Below, in pieces: positions 1-8,274 of a stretch of DNA of 64,000 nt. Source of the DNA: Verrucomicrobiales bacterium (GTDB taxonomy: Bacteria; Verrucomicrobiota; Verrucomicrobiia; Verrucomicrobiales; DEV007). A program made the translations under genes and the position numbers. The notes beneath the pieces were generated by a model, which was not told where the DNA came from, searched no databases, and saw only the letters and a program-made list of their open reading frames with translations. Position 1 is the stretch's first letter. Each line of letters opens with the position of its first letter. The stretch lies in assembly GCA_021648365.1 (NCBI GenBank), contig JAKISY010000006.1, positions 1-64,000 of the forward strand, in the 5' to 3' direction.

Positions 1-105
1 TTTTTTTGCTTTGACGTCTTTTTGCGGTAAGGCGTTTGCGAGAAAGGGGACTTCGTAAGCGTCGATGATTTTACTGCGTTGTCCGGAGCGGGATAGGATG
101 CTGGG
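1..105 (-). pseudogene. Open frame cut by the ISAs1 element, unidentified
   Basis: On the minus strand a frame of 35 codons is open from the left end of the IS to the window edge (reads PSILSRSGQRSKIIDAYEVP and onward). No start lies in this piece before the IS junction, so it is either the interior or 3' part of an interrupted gene, or chance. I do not recognise the product. It is not the missing front of the IstA gene on the other side of the IS: the three plus-strand frames here are closed by stops. Confidence 0.25.
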
Positions 106-2150
106 CACGGCGGATTTTTGCACGAGTCATTTGAATAGCTTAAGTTTAGTGAATGCTTGTCGATGATTGAATGCATTCATATTGTCGTAAAAATCCTTGA
201 GAGTTGATTGACGTTTATTTTTACGCTCTCGCCTCCATTGCTCGTAAATTCCAATAACACTTCGTCGCAAAATGCCCAATACGAGTAAACTATTACGATT
301 GCGCACACGGCTGCTATCCTCGCCAGCACTCACATCAAGTCGTTGATGAAGGCAGCCCTCAATACTCCAATATTCGCGGATAATTCCAAGTAACCATTCC
401 GCCCGATCAGGGTTCATTTCCTTTGAGCTGATATAAAGGATTTTTTCTACGCTATGCTTACCTTTGTCTTTGCCTGCAAGTATTTTCACTTCTCGCGTCA
501 TTTCAATAACCGAATGAGCGCCAATGCAACAAAGGTTTTCTGCCCGTGCATCAACCCAGCGTAAACTTCGCTTTTCATAACGAGAACGGTTATGCTCTTC
601 ACTTACGGCGGTAGCGCACGGCGGGGGTGGAAGGAGGTGCTGTGTCGGTTGCGTCGAGGGGGGGGAAGCCGCTTTCTTGCGGATCGTTTTCTTGCTGAGG
701 TAAGGTTGTGGAAATATGCGCTGCCGCCAATTTCTCAAGACCCGCATGATTGCCTTTGACGGGAACCAAATAATCGGCTCCATTTTCTTGATAAATTTGG
801 CGTAATGTTTTCTGATTAGTGTGGAGAGCATCAAGCATGACCAACTTTCCATCCAATTCTCCTATGTCAGTGAGCAATTCCCGAGCGGCGGGTATTTCGT
901 TACTTTTTTTCTCTACTGCCACAGTTGCCAGAACCCGTCTACTCGGTAGGCTCAAGGCGCTGACTAACTGACTTTTCTGTTCGTCCGCTACGTGTGGGGT
1001 GCTACCTCGTTGAGCTTTACCATCAATAGCAATAAGCTCATCATTCTTAAGATCCTGTTTGCCGAGTTGATGCATCTCCCATTTTTGAAGAACTTCTTGA
1101 AAACTCTTAGCATCAACTGCGGCAAGTACGCGTTGAAAAGTAGTTTCCTTGGGAGCGTGGTAACGCCCGTCTTTCCCAGGATAACTACGTAATGCCCGCA
1201 ACTGAGCCTGAGTGAGTTTTGCAGCAAAAGCAGCAAGATCTCGCTGCCCTCGGATTATACCGCTCATCGTCGCCAAAACCATAATGGAAAGCAGGCAAGG
1301 TAACGGGTAGTCTCGCCCCTTGCGCTTTCTCCATTCAGGCACTTCACGACAGAGTTGCCATAAATCTCGTATCTCTTTTACTGTAGCATCGCTTCGAGGT
1401 ATCACCTTATCCTCCGTGGGCTGGAGTTCAGATGGCAATATTTCGGAACTCAAGAGATGGCATGCTTTTGAGTCAAGTTGACGCATCCAAAGTTGCTTGG
1501 GCCTATTGTGTTCAACGTAGTAATCTTGGGAGTTGCGCTCAAATCCCTGAGTCTGACCAAGCAAGGTCCAGCCTTGAGCTTTGTAGCACGTGCCTCTGAA
1601 AAGTTGACTATCGACAAAGCTTTCAACAGCAAGAATTAGATGTCCATAAGCTTGTTGCCAGTCAGAGCTCAGACGTGATGTGCATAAGGCCAATACTCGG
1701 CTGGCTAGATTAGGGCACTTGATATGGGGCAAAATCAAAAACCTCGAATTATTGGCTATAAATGCGAGTCGCCGTCGCCGTTGTTGATGGCTCCATCCAA
1801 TCCACTTTTCACGATCTCTAAGGTGTTGCGCTGCAGCATTCCAGCTCAATAAGGCAACCCATTGCCCATCGACCACCGCCACATAGCGCAATTGTTCACC
1901 TACAAGCACATCGCTTTGGAGGTAATGGTGCTGGTTGATCAGCTTTTTGTATGTGGCACGATCCTCAGTATTATCATCTAGGAGACGAATTTCGACTTGG
2001 TCGAGTATTTGTTGCTCAGTGAGTTTTGATGGAGGGGCAATTGTAGCATTCATGTATCGACCATCTTCACTGTAATCGACATAATGTCCAGTTTATTTAA
2101 AACAAATCCTTTAAATCCAGCGAGTTAATGATTTCTAAAAATCCGCCGTG
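106..2150 (-). mobile_element. ISAs1-family insertion sequence
   Basis: A 2045-bp element bounded by inverted ends: CACGGCGGATTTTT at 106-119 and its reverse complement at 2137-2150. Similarity continues weakly inward (TCATT about six bases further in on both sides). It carries one transposase frame on the minus strand. Flanking bases (ATGCTGGG on the left, GTGGATTG on the right) do not match, so no target duplication is visible. That means the element has recombined or suffered an adjacent deletion since insertion. The right junction lies inside an IstA gene. Confidence 0.85.
127..2053 (-). pseudogene. ISAs1-family transposase with DruA-like (DUF4338) N-terminal domain, frameshifted
   Basis: Residues 1 to about 200 resemble the DUF4338/DruA-like domain (HYLQSD, GWSHQQRRRRL, SRFLILPHI, QGFERNSQDYYVEH), which occurs fused to transposases. 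From about residue 225 the ISAs1 DDE domain follows, with IAIDGKAQRGS carrying the first Asp and VMLDALHTNQKT the second. The reading frame then runs out, and the conserved end (NPDRAEWLLGIIREYWSIE, RNRNSLLVLGILRR) continues in the next frame at 127-852. The frames meet at a run of eight C on the coding strand (658-665). Removing one base there would rejoin them. So the gene is inactive by slippage, or the tract is an assembly error. A programmed shift is less likely because it would have to be +1 in a C tract. Confidence 0.85.
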
Positions 2151-3278
2151 GTGGATTGGACCGACATGCGTAGTTTGAAAATACGCATCAGCGGTCAAGT
2201 GCTACCGCATTTGATGTTCCATGCGGTGTTGCCTTATTCCAATTGGGAGAGTGTCAGCCGATGTCGCAGCGAGTCGCAACTGGCTTTGCGTGCTGGTCTC
2301 AACGCCGCCTTCGCCCGCTTGGGGCGGGTACCACGCGAGATACTCATTGATAATTCATCAACCGCCACCCACCGCTTGAGCGCTGAAGGCAAACAACGAG
2401 GCTTCACTGAGGAGTTTCTCTCCGTGTGCGAACATTTTCGCATCAAACCTCGCACGACCAACGTGAGTTCACCTCAAGAGAACGGTAGTTGCGAGTCCCT
2501 CAACGGCCATTTCAAGCGCCGCATGCAGCAACACCTTTTGCTGCGAGGAAGCCGAGATTTCGAGAGTGAAGAGGATTACGACCGTTTCTGCATGGAGGTG
2601 ATCGACAAGGCCAACGCGCTACGCGGCAAAAAAATCGCCACCGAACTCGCCACGATGCGCGAACACCTCGCACCGCAACTACCCGATTACACCGAGACCA
2701 CCGTGCGAGTGAACGCCAACTCGACGATTCGAGTTTGCAAAAAGACTTACTCCGTCCCTGCAAACTTGATTGGGATACAACTCAAAGCTCGCATTTACGA
2801 AACACGCATTGTTTTGCTCGATGGTCGTGAAGTGATTTGCGAGCTGCCACGTCACTCCGGGGATCGAGGTGCAGTGATTGATTTTCGCCATGTGATCAAG
2901 TGGTTGGTGCGCAAACCCGGAGCCTTCAGCGCGTATCGTTGGCGCGACTCAATGTTCCCCTCACAGGTATTTCGATCCGCTTATGACCATCTTTGTGGCA
3001 AGCATGATGAGTCTAAGGCTGACCGCTACTATCTCGATATTTTGCACCTAGCGAGTTTGGATGGCGTCGAGATGGTGGCCAATATTCTTGATCAACTGCT
3101 CGGCAGCCCAGATCCTGTGGTTTCTCTTGAGGAAGCCAAAAAGCTCATCGCAAGCTATCAGGATGTAGCCGAGCAAAGCCGCAATCAGCCCCCTTTGAAC
3201 GCCAGCACAGCTGATTATGATGTTTTGATCCAAAGCCGTGACCAGCTTACTCAACCGGAGGAAAACGATGCCCATTGA
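2151..3278 (+). pseudogene. istA: IS21 transposase IstA, N-terminal part missing
   Basis: The frame starts directly at the ISAs1 junction with VDWTDM, which holds the first Asp of the DDE triad. It continues through the second Asp (EILIDNSS) and the conserved SPQENGSCESLNGHFKRR block with the Glu. The C-terminal Mu-like beta-barrel part (YSVPANLIG, VLLDGREVICELPRH) is present. The N-terminal helix-turn-helix and start codon are missing, and the in-frame codon upstream inside the IS end is TAA. About 375 residues remain of the usual 500 or so, so no functional product is expected. Its end overlaps istB by 11 bases, the standard coupling in this family. Confidence 0.85.
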
Positions 3279-4038
3279 TCCCAATAGCGATCAAGTCGAA
3301 ATGCTCCTGCGCAGTTTTCGCCTATCGACCATGGCGGCTTTGTATGAGCCCAGCTTACTGCGAGTGGAAAATGATGGCTGGGGCGCTCGTGAAGTGCTCG
3401 ACCACCTCTGTCGCAGTGAGGCAGCCGACCGCGAACAACGTCGTATCGCGCGTCTATTGAGCAATGCAAAACTGCCCGAGGGCAAGACCTTGGGCAATTT
3501 GGATGAAGCCCTGTTGCCAGTCAAGGTTCGCAGCCAGTTGCCTGGTCTGCTTGATGGCGGTTTTGTCGGACGCGCAAGCAACGTGATCGCCTTTGGGCTA
3601 CCAGGGCGAGGCAAGACCCATTTTTTGGCAGCGCTGGGCAGGGAGTTGATCCTGCGGCATCAGATCAGCGTGCTTTTTTGCCCCACCTTCAAACTAGTTG
3701 CCCGGCTATTGGCGGCCAAACGTGATTACCGCATGGAAGGTGAGCTCAAAAAACTCGACCGCTATCAAGTAGTTATACTGGATGATCTGGGTTACGTGCA
3801 GCAAAGCCGCGAAGAAATGGAAGTGCTGTTCACCTTTTTAGCCGAACGCTATGAACGGCGCAGTGTGATGATCAGTTCCAATCTGGTATTTTCGCAATGG
3901 GAGCAGATTTTCAAAGATCCAATGACCACCATGGCAGCGGTGGATCGATTGGTTCACCATTCAGTTATTTTGGAGTTTACAGGTAAAAGCCTGCGCATCC
4001 AATCAGGTGCCCAAGGAGGCAGCGAGGACGAAAAATAA
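3268..4038 (+). CDS. istB: IS21 helper ATPase IstB
   Basis: AAA+ ATPase that assists IstA during target selection. The Walker A motif is GLPGRGKTH near residue 110 and the Walker B is VVILDDLGYVQQ near residue 170. Length, about 256 residues, is normal for IstB. The start at 3268 is chosen because GGAGG sits seven bases upstream and the gene then overlaps the end of istA. An upstream in-frame start at 3238 lacks this support. The gene looks intact but its partner is truncated and its own promoter region has been replaced, so expression is doubtful. Confidence 0.9.
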   Translation: MPIDPNSDQVEMLLRSFRLSTMAALYEPSLLRVENDGWGAREVLDHLCRSEAADREQRRIARLLSNAKLPEGKTLGNLDEALLPVKVRSQLPGLLDGGFVGRASNVIAFGLPGRGKTHFLAALGRELILRHQISVLFCPTFKLVARLLAAKRDYRMEGELKKLDRYQVVILDDLGYVQQSREEMEVLFTFLAERYERRSVMISSNLVFSQWEQIFKDPMTTMAAVDRLVHHSVILEFTGKSLRIQSGAQGGSEDEK

Positions 4039-4043
4039 AGCCC

Positions 4044-4120
4044 CCTGAGAGCCAATCGAGCCAGCTCCCCTCCGGCCGGCTACGCCGGCCTCCGAGGAGC
4101 TGGCTCGATTGGCTCTCAGG
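4044..4120. repeat. Long perfect palindrome after istB
   Basis: A 25-base arm starting CCTGAGAGCCAATCGAGCC at 4044-4068 is exactly repeated in reverse complement at 4096-4120. The spacer holds a second, nested hairpin (GGCCGGC TAC GCCGGCC). There is no T run after it, so it is not a standard intrinsic terminator. It could still block read-through transcription into or out of the element. Confidence 0.85.
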
Positions 4121-4141
4121 CTAACTAATTAAGATAGATTC

Positions 4142-4203
4142 TAATTGTCGTTACTGGTCACTTTTAATTGTCGTCGGTGGTCATTTATAATTGTCGTTTG
4201 ACA
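4142..4203. repeat. IS21 right terminus with repeated AATTGTCG units
   Basis: AATTGTCG occurs three times with about 22-base spacing, followed in the first two cases by variants of GTGGTCA or CTGGTCA. Such multiple short end repeats are known IstA binding sites in IS21-type elements. The outermost unit ends at TTTGACA (4203). Confidence 0.75.
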
Positions 4204-4474
4204 CCCCCCGCAACTAATCACTTTTCCCTTTCTTCTTCGTGCCCTTAGTGCCCTTAGTGGATCACCTTCTTTCTCTTCCCCCTTTGCGTCTTTGCGGCTT
4301 TGCGTGAGCCCTCTTCTTTCTTCACTTCCGTTCTCGCCCCCAGCAGCCCGCAACCGCCACGCTCAAAAGCTCCATATTAAAAAAGCTTTGCAAAACTTAA
4401 CAAAACCTGCTTATATTTATCTTGAGTTACTATAATGACTCAAATCAATAATCAAAACCTCAATCCAACTCAAT
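4204..4474. repeat. Spacer with degenerate word repeats
   Basis: No gene is evident. The spacer has two of the degenerate repeat types seen elsewhere in the window: a GTGCCCTTAGTGCCCTTAGTGG stretch near 4240-4260 and TTTGCGTCTTTGCGGCTTTG near 4281-4305. The last 100 bases before 4475 are AT-rich and probably hold the promoter of the small lipoprotein. Confidence 0.5.
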
Positions 4475-4603
4475 ATGAAATCTATCACAATGATCGCCGC
4501 CATGGTTGCTGTTGCCGGAGCCTTTGCTCTCGGTGCATGCAAATCCAAACAACAAACTTACACTGCACCAGCTACACCTGGCTACGTGGATTCAGGTAAA
4601 TAA
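4475..4603 (+). CDS. Small lipoprotein, 42 residues
   Basis: A very short protein with a clear lipoprotein signal: MKSITMIAAMVAVAGAF, then the lipobox LGAC with the acylated Cys near position 22, then about 20 polar residues (KSKQQTYTAPATPGYVDSGK). Size and layout resemble entericidin-type small lipoproteins, but no family assignment is justified. A strong terminator 20 bases downstream and an AT-rich upstream region support a real single-gene transcript. It would sit in the outer or inner membrane with a short periplasmic tail. Confidence 0.7.
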   Translation: MKSITMIAAMVAVAGAFALGACKSKQQTYTAPATPGYVDSGK

Positions 4604-4622
4604 TTTACCCGCTTCAAACTTT

Positions 4623-4659
4623 AAAACGACCGACCTGTTCACAGTTCGGTCGTTTTTTT
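4623..4659. terminator. Intrinsic terminator, probably bidirectional
   Basis: Stem AAACGACCGA pairs with TCGGTCGTTT across a loop of about 13 bases and is followed by a T run on the plus strand. Read from the other strand it also ends in TTTT, so it may end both the small lipoprotein transcript and the rplS-rnhB-yraN transcript. Confidence 0.8.
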
Positions 4660-4683
4660 GCCCTCATCCTAGCCAGTAGCATG

Positions 4684-5175
4684 CTAATAAATCACATGCT
4701 CAGGTAAGTTGAAGGCATTTTTGATCAGATGAATCTCTGGCACCTGCCCATCCGTCAATACCACCTCGACGATATCAAAACGGAACAACACATCGGGGTG
4801 ATCCAATAAACGCAGCCATTCCAAAGCACCTCGCACAATCAGCAGCTGCTTTTTTTTGTTCACCGCCTCCGCCGGACGGCCATATTGCAGCGTCGTTCGA
4901 GTTTTGACTTCAGCAAAAACCAGCACATCTCCATCGCGGCAAATCAAATCGACCTCGCCACCCTTCGGCGCACGAAAATTTCGATACAGCAGCTTCATCC
5001 GCTCTTCTCTGTGCAAATAGCTCGCCGCCAAATTCTCGCCCAGCTTTCCCACCTCCTGTTTCCACCTCCCCTGTTGCGACCCCTCCAAGCCAGGCTCACT
5101 TGCCAGATCACTGAACCGCACCGCTCGCTTCAGCGACGGGAGCAAAACTCTTTCGATGAATCGCACAAGGCCCAT
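4684..5175 (-). CDS. yraN: YraN/UPF0102 family nuclease-like protein
   Basis: Contains the UPF0102 core: GKLGENLAASYL near the N-terminus, then NFRAPKGGEVDLICRDGDVLVFAEVKTR, the PD-(D/E)xK-like signature with GEVDLI and FAEVKTR. It ends about where the family does. The biochemical role in bacteria is poorly defined; a Holliday-junction-resolvase-like fold is known. The start is uncertain. The ATG at 5175 overlaps rnhB by 68 bases; a GTG at 5121 would overlap by only 14. The rplS-rnhB-yraN order is a common arrangement and supports co-transcription on the minus strand. Confidence 0.85.
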   Translation of the reverse strand: MGLVRFIERVLLPSLKRAVRFSDLASEPGLEGSQQGRWKQEVGKLGENLAASYLHREERMKLLYRNFRAPKGGEVDLICRDGDVLVFAEVKTRTTLQYGRPAEAVNKKKQLLIVRGALEWLRLLDHPDVLFRFDIVEVVLTDGQVPEIHLIKNAFNLPEHVIY

Positions 5176-5725
5176 AGTTACGCAGTCCTTCCAAATGTAC
5201 CTTGGTACCATATCCCTTATGCTTCTCAAAGCCATATTGTGGATATTTTATCGCATACGCCCTCATGATACGATCCCGCTCGACCTTAGCGATGATACTC
5301 GCCGCCGCGATCGACAAGCTCAGGGTATCCCCCTTGATCACTCCCCGATGCTCTACAGGCAAGCCCTGCACCGGCCGCCCATCCACCAAAGCCACATCCG
5401 GCGTCACCGACAGCGCCTCCACCGCGCGGCGCATCGCCACATAAGTAGCTTGCAAGATATTGATCTGATCGACTTCCTCCGCCTCCGCCAAACCCCAAGC
5501 CCAGATCACACGCTCATCGGCGATCAAATCTTCATACACCTTCTCTCGACGACTTTCTGAGAGTTTTTTAGAATCGTTCACCCACGGATGATGAAAATCT
5601 TCAGGCAAAATCACCGCCGCCGCCGTCACTGGTCCCGCCAACGGCCCACGTCCCGCTTCATCAATACCAGCCACCAAACGATGACCACTACTGCGCATTT
5701 CTTTTTCTAAGGAAAAATCTGGCAT
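5108..5725 (-). CDS. rnhB: Ribonuclease HII
   Basis: Removes RNA from RNA-DNA hybrids and initiates ribonucleotide excision. The family motifs are all present: GIDEAGRGPLAGPV near residue 20 with the first Asp-Glu pair, DSKKL near 52, LVDG near 113 and HKGYGT near 168. At 205 residues it has the usual length. It follows rplS after a 70-base gap that contains a hairpin with a T-rich tail, so expression may be partly uncoupled from rplS. Its 3' end overlaps yraN. Confidence 0.95.
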   Translation of the reverse strand: MPDFSLEKEMRSSGHRLVAGIDEAGRGPLAGPVTAAAVILPEDFHHPWVNDSKKLSESRREKVYEDLIADERVIWAWGLAEAEEVDQINILQATYVAMRRAVEALSVTPDVALVDGRPVQGLPVEHRGVIKGDTLSLSIAAASIIAKVERDRIMRAYAIKYPQYGFEKHKGYGTKVHLEGLRNYGPCAIHRKSFAPVAEASGAVQ

Positions 5726-5740
5726 CAGCTATGATCTCAC

Positions 5741-5771
5741 TACAACAAAACAGGCGACCGAAGCCGCCTGT
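5741..5771 (-). terminator. UUCG-loop hairpin between rplS and rnhB
   Basis: On the minus strand ACAGGCGGC-TTCG-GTCGCCTGT forms a nine-pair stem (one G-T pair) capped by a TTCG tetraloop, followed by TTTTGTTG. It is well placed to attenuate or end rplS transcripts ahead of rnhB. Confidence 0.7.
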
Positions 5772-5795
5772 AACTTTTGCTTTGTCTAAAAAGAC

Positions 5796-6161
5796 CTACT
5801 TGCTTTTGCGCTGCTGCGGACGCGCCTTAACAGTCATTGCCTGTTTGCCAACACGATCACGCAAGTAGTTCAATCGAGCGCGACGCACTTTGCCGCGTTT
5901 TTCCACATCGATTTTAGCCAATTTAGGTGAATGCAGCTGGAACACACGCTCCACACCTTCACCATTTGATATTTTACGAATCGTGAACGCTTGGTTCAAG
6001 CCCGATCCTTTACGTCCAAGCACGATGCCTTGGAAGATCTGGATACGCTCTTTTCCGCCTTCTACCACGCGCAAATGCACCTTCAGTGTATCTCCTGCTC
6101 CAAATTCTGGAACATCCTGCTTCATTTGCTCCTTTTCGATTTTATCAATGACCGTACTCAT
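5796..6161 (-). CDS. rplS: 50S ribosomal protein L19
   Basis: Structural protein of the large ribosomal subunit at the interface with the 30S. Diagnostic stretches include FGAGDTLKVHLRVVEGGKER, IQIFQGIVLGRKGSG, TIRKIS, GVERVF and KIDVEKRGKVRRARLNYLRD. The start at 6161 (MSTVIDKIEKEQ) is preceded by AGGGGAG at a good distance. A longer reading from 6227 adds residues not found in L19. Product length is 121 residues, normal for the family. trmD, often next to rplS, is not here; tRNA-Asp lies upstream instead. Confidence 0.96.
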   Translation of the reverse strand: MSTVIDKIEKEQMKQDVPEFGAGDTLKVHLRVVEGGKERIQIFQGIVLGRKGSGLNQAFTIRKISNGEGVERVFQLHSPKLAKIDVEKRGKVRRARLNYLRDRVGKQAMTVKARPQQRKSK

Positions 6162-6355
6162 GGTTTGCTCCCCTTGTAAAAAATATTTATTCCTCCCTGC
6201 TATCGGGAAGGCGCATACACTACCCACAAAGCCTCCATACGCAAGAAAATCATCTAGAAGATTTTGTAAAACATTTCGGTTGCACCTTTTTCATCTCAGC
6301 ATAAAGTGCCGCCGTTCCAAATGCACGGACGGTTTCATCACCATCCCAACATTTA

Positions 6356-6432
<77 letters not shown>

Positions 6433-6719
6433 CTTCTTTGGTATCCATCAAGAAGTCGGCGCACTCCCGCCCCCCACAACTCTCATTCAACCTTCCAAAA
6501 GTTGGAACAAGCACCCGTAGCGACAGAGATAAAAACTCAATTAAAAACCTTGGCGCCCCTTGCTGCTCTTTGCAAAAATCCTCTAAAAACTACGGGCCTA
6601 TAAAGTCTTTTTTTTGCCCCAATCGACAACCCGAGCTTGTCCTAAGAGCCATTTGCCCTCACATTGCCTCCGTATCTATGATCACTCTCCCAAAGAGAAC
6701 CCAAATCTCTCATCTCACC

Positions 6720-7211
6720 ATGACCTTGCAAAAAAAAGCTTGGCTCACTCTGATTGCCCTCAGCCTATCGATCTTACCCCTAGCCATAGGCGAGGAAAAA
6801 TCCGCCAACCCCTTCCCCGCCGACTCAGCAGAACACGCCGCACTCGAAGCCGCCTCGCCCTATTTGGGTGACGACGCCTTCCTACTGCGACAGGACTACT
6901 GGCAAGGCAACCTCACCACTGAACTTGGCAAAGCACTGAGACTCCAGTTCTTCAAAGGCAATCACTACCGCTTCTTTTTTGCCGTCAAACCAAGCCGCTT
7001 GCCCAAAAATGCCCAGCTCCACCTACAGATCTACGACAAAGCCTCACGCCAAGTAGCCGCGATTTCCTCACAAGACAGCTCCCATGTGATAGAGCTGTCA
7101 TTCACCCCCAAATCCACCGACCTCTACCTCATAATGATGAGCATCGAAGTGCCCAAAAACTCTAGCGCCCGCACCGGCATCCCCTCCGTCCTGTTTTATG
7201 GCTACAAGTAG
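6720..7211 (+). CDS. Secreted protein of unknown function, 163 residues
   Basis: The start at 6720 gives a clean signal peptide (MTLQKKAWLTLIALSLSILPLAIG) and then a mature domain of about 140 residues with alternating hydrophobic strands (YRFFFAVKPSRLPKNAQLHL, ASRQVAAISSQ, DLYLIMMSIEVP). This resembles a small beta-sandwich such as those that bind or coat envelope structures, but I do not recognise the family. An in-frame reading extends up to 6438 without a convincing signal, so the shorter start is preferred. It lies just downstream of tRNA-Asp. Confidence 0.6.
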   Translation: MTLQKKAWLTLIALSLSILPLAIGEEKSANPFPADSAEHAALEAASPYLGDDAFLLRQDYWQGNLTTELGKALRLQFFKGNHYRFFFAVKPSRLPKNAQLHLQIYDKASRQVAAISSQDSSHVIELSFTPKSTDLYLIMMSIEVPKNSSARTGIPSVLFYGYK

Positions 7212-7281
7212 GTTAAAAAAAAGAGTTCCATTTTGATGATGAAAATCTCAACCCTCCTCGCCTTCACCCCCCATTCTAAGC

Positions 7282-7320
7282 TTATGGAGTGCGGGCAGAG
7301 CTCGACGCCGCCTTTCTCCC
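7282..7320. repeat. GCTCGACGCCGC repeat, copy 1
   Basis: GAGTGCGGGCAGAGCTCGACG and onward is related to 51642-51678 (GAGTGCGCGCGGCTCGACG and onward); both end in GCCGC followed by T-rich sequence. Directly upstream, from 7236, an ATGATGAAAATC start with signal-peptide-like codons runs into the repeat, possibly a gene cut off by it. Confidence 0.55.
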
Positions 7321-7350
7321 TATGCAAAAAGCACTTCCATCAAACCCCAT

Positions 7351-8187
7351 TTAAACATCCTCTTGCTCACTGATATGAGCCTCCAGCCCCTCGCGAGTCA
7401 TACGGTAGCGTGCACCACAACGCGGACAGCTCGCATTCGCCGTCTCCTGACCAGCAAACACCTCATCCACACTGCCCGCCGACATCGCTGCGATGATCGG
7501 ATAGATGCGATCTAGACTGCACCCGCATCCATAGTGGTAAGACCTAGTTTCCAACAGGCTAAGACTTTCCTCCTGATCTATTTTTTTGACCTGCTCATCA
7601 TCCAGATTCAGAAACCATTCCAGATCACAATCCGGCTGAGCGGTGATCATCACCACATCCTCTACATCGACATGGAAATAAGCCGCCGGGCGTTGCTCAC
7701 TTTGTTGGTAATAACTCTCCACCGCAGAAAACACATCGTGCCCGCCAAAGCCCACCGTGCTCTGTCGCGTGCCCTCATCCTCCCTCGCCACCTGCGCATA
7801 GAACATATTGTGATCCCCCACCTTCACATCCTCCGTCGATAGGCGCGCCACCACATTACCCGACTTGCTACTGCCCACCGCAAACAGATTTGCCGGAGGG
7901 TCGGTGAAATTCATCGTCCACGCCGTCGTCTCATTGCGCGGACGCGAAGCCAGATGCAACGTCATCGCTGCCAGTGCGTCTTTGAGCAATTGATCATTCT
8001 CCGCACTGTGACGGATCTTATTCTCCATCAGATGAATATAGTGATCAGTGAACAGATCCGAAAATTCTGCTCGCGTGAGCAACACATTCCTCTCCCGCAC
8101 AAAATAACAACGCACTTCAATGTTTGAAATTTCATCAACGCTATCAGATGGCTCTGGTGTTTCGGGTGACTCGCTCATAGTCACCAC
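7351..8187 (-). CDS. hslO: Hsp33 redox-regulated chaperone
   Basis: Cytosolic holdase activated when oxidation releases zinc from its C-terminal switch. The zinc-binding pattern is visible: YGCGCSLDR (CxC) near residue 215 and ASCPRCGARY (CxxC) near 250. The N-terminal core has the expected layout, with the LLKDALAAMTLHLASRP and FYAQVAREDE regions. Length 278 is typical. Translation may begin at the second Met (MSESPE, 8178) rather than 8187. It is divergent from the PLP enzyme at 8275, so the 87-base gap probably holds two back-to-back promoters. Confidence 0.93.
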   Translation of the reverse strand: MVTMSESPETPEPSDSVDEISNIEVRCYFVRERNVLLTRAEFSDLFTDHYIHLMENKIRHSAENDQLLKDALAAMTLHLASRPRNETTAWTMNFTDPPANLFAVGSSKSGNVVARLSTEDVKVGDHNMFYAQVAREDEGTRQSTVGFGGHDVFSAVESYYQQSEQRPAAYFHVDVEDVVMITAQPDCDLEWFLNLDDEQVKKIDQEESLSLLETRSYHYGCGCSLDRIYPIIAAMSAGSVDEVFAGQETANASCPRCGARYRMTREGLEAHISEQEDV

Positions 8188-8274
8188 CGATACCTTTTTT
8201 TTGCCCTCAACGCAATATCCAAAATTTCCACCACCACGGAATCAAAACAAAATTCGCATGCCGACACCCCAAAA

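Larger units (their letters stand above)
2151..4203 (+). mobile_element. IS21-family element, 5' end lost
   Basis: Contains a truncated istA, a complete istB, a long palindrome and a typical IS21-type right terminus. The left terminus, promoter and istA front are absent, replaced by the ISAs1 copy. The right end is set at 4203, where the sequence read outward finishes TTTGACA; on the complementary strand it begins TGTCAAACGACAATT, the usual TG start of this family. Confidence 0.85.

Noticed and set aside
127..852. Programmed ribosomal frameshift making the transposase
   Set aside because: The needed shift is +1 in a C8 tract; IS elements normally use -1 on A-rich slippery sites. Simple slippage or assembly error is more likely.
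127..2053. Druantia antiphage system
   Set aside because: Only a DruA-like domain fused to a transposase within clear IS ends is present; DruB-DruE type genes are absent.
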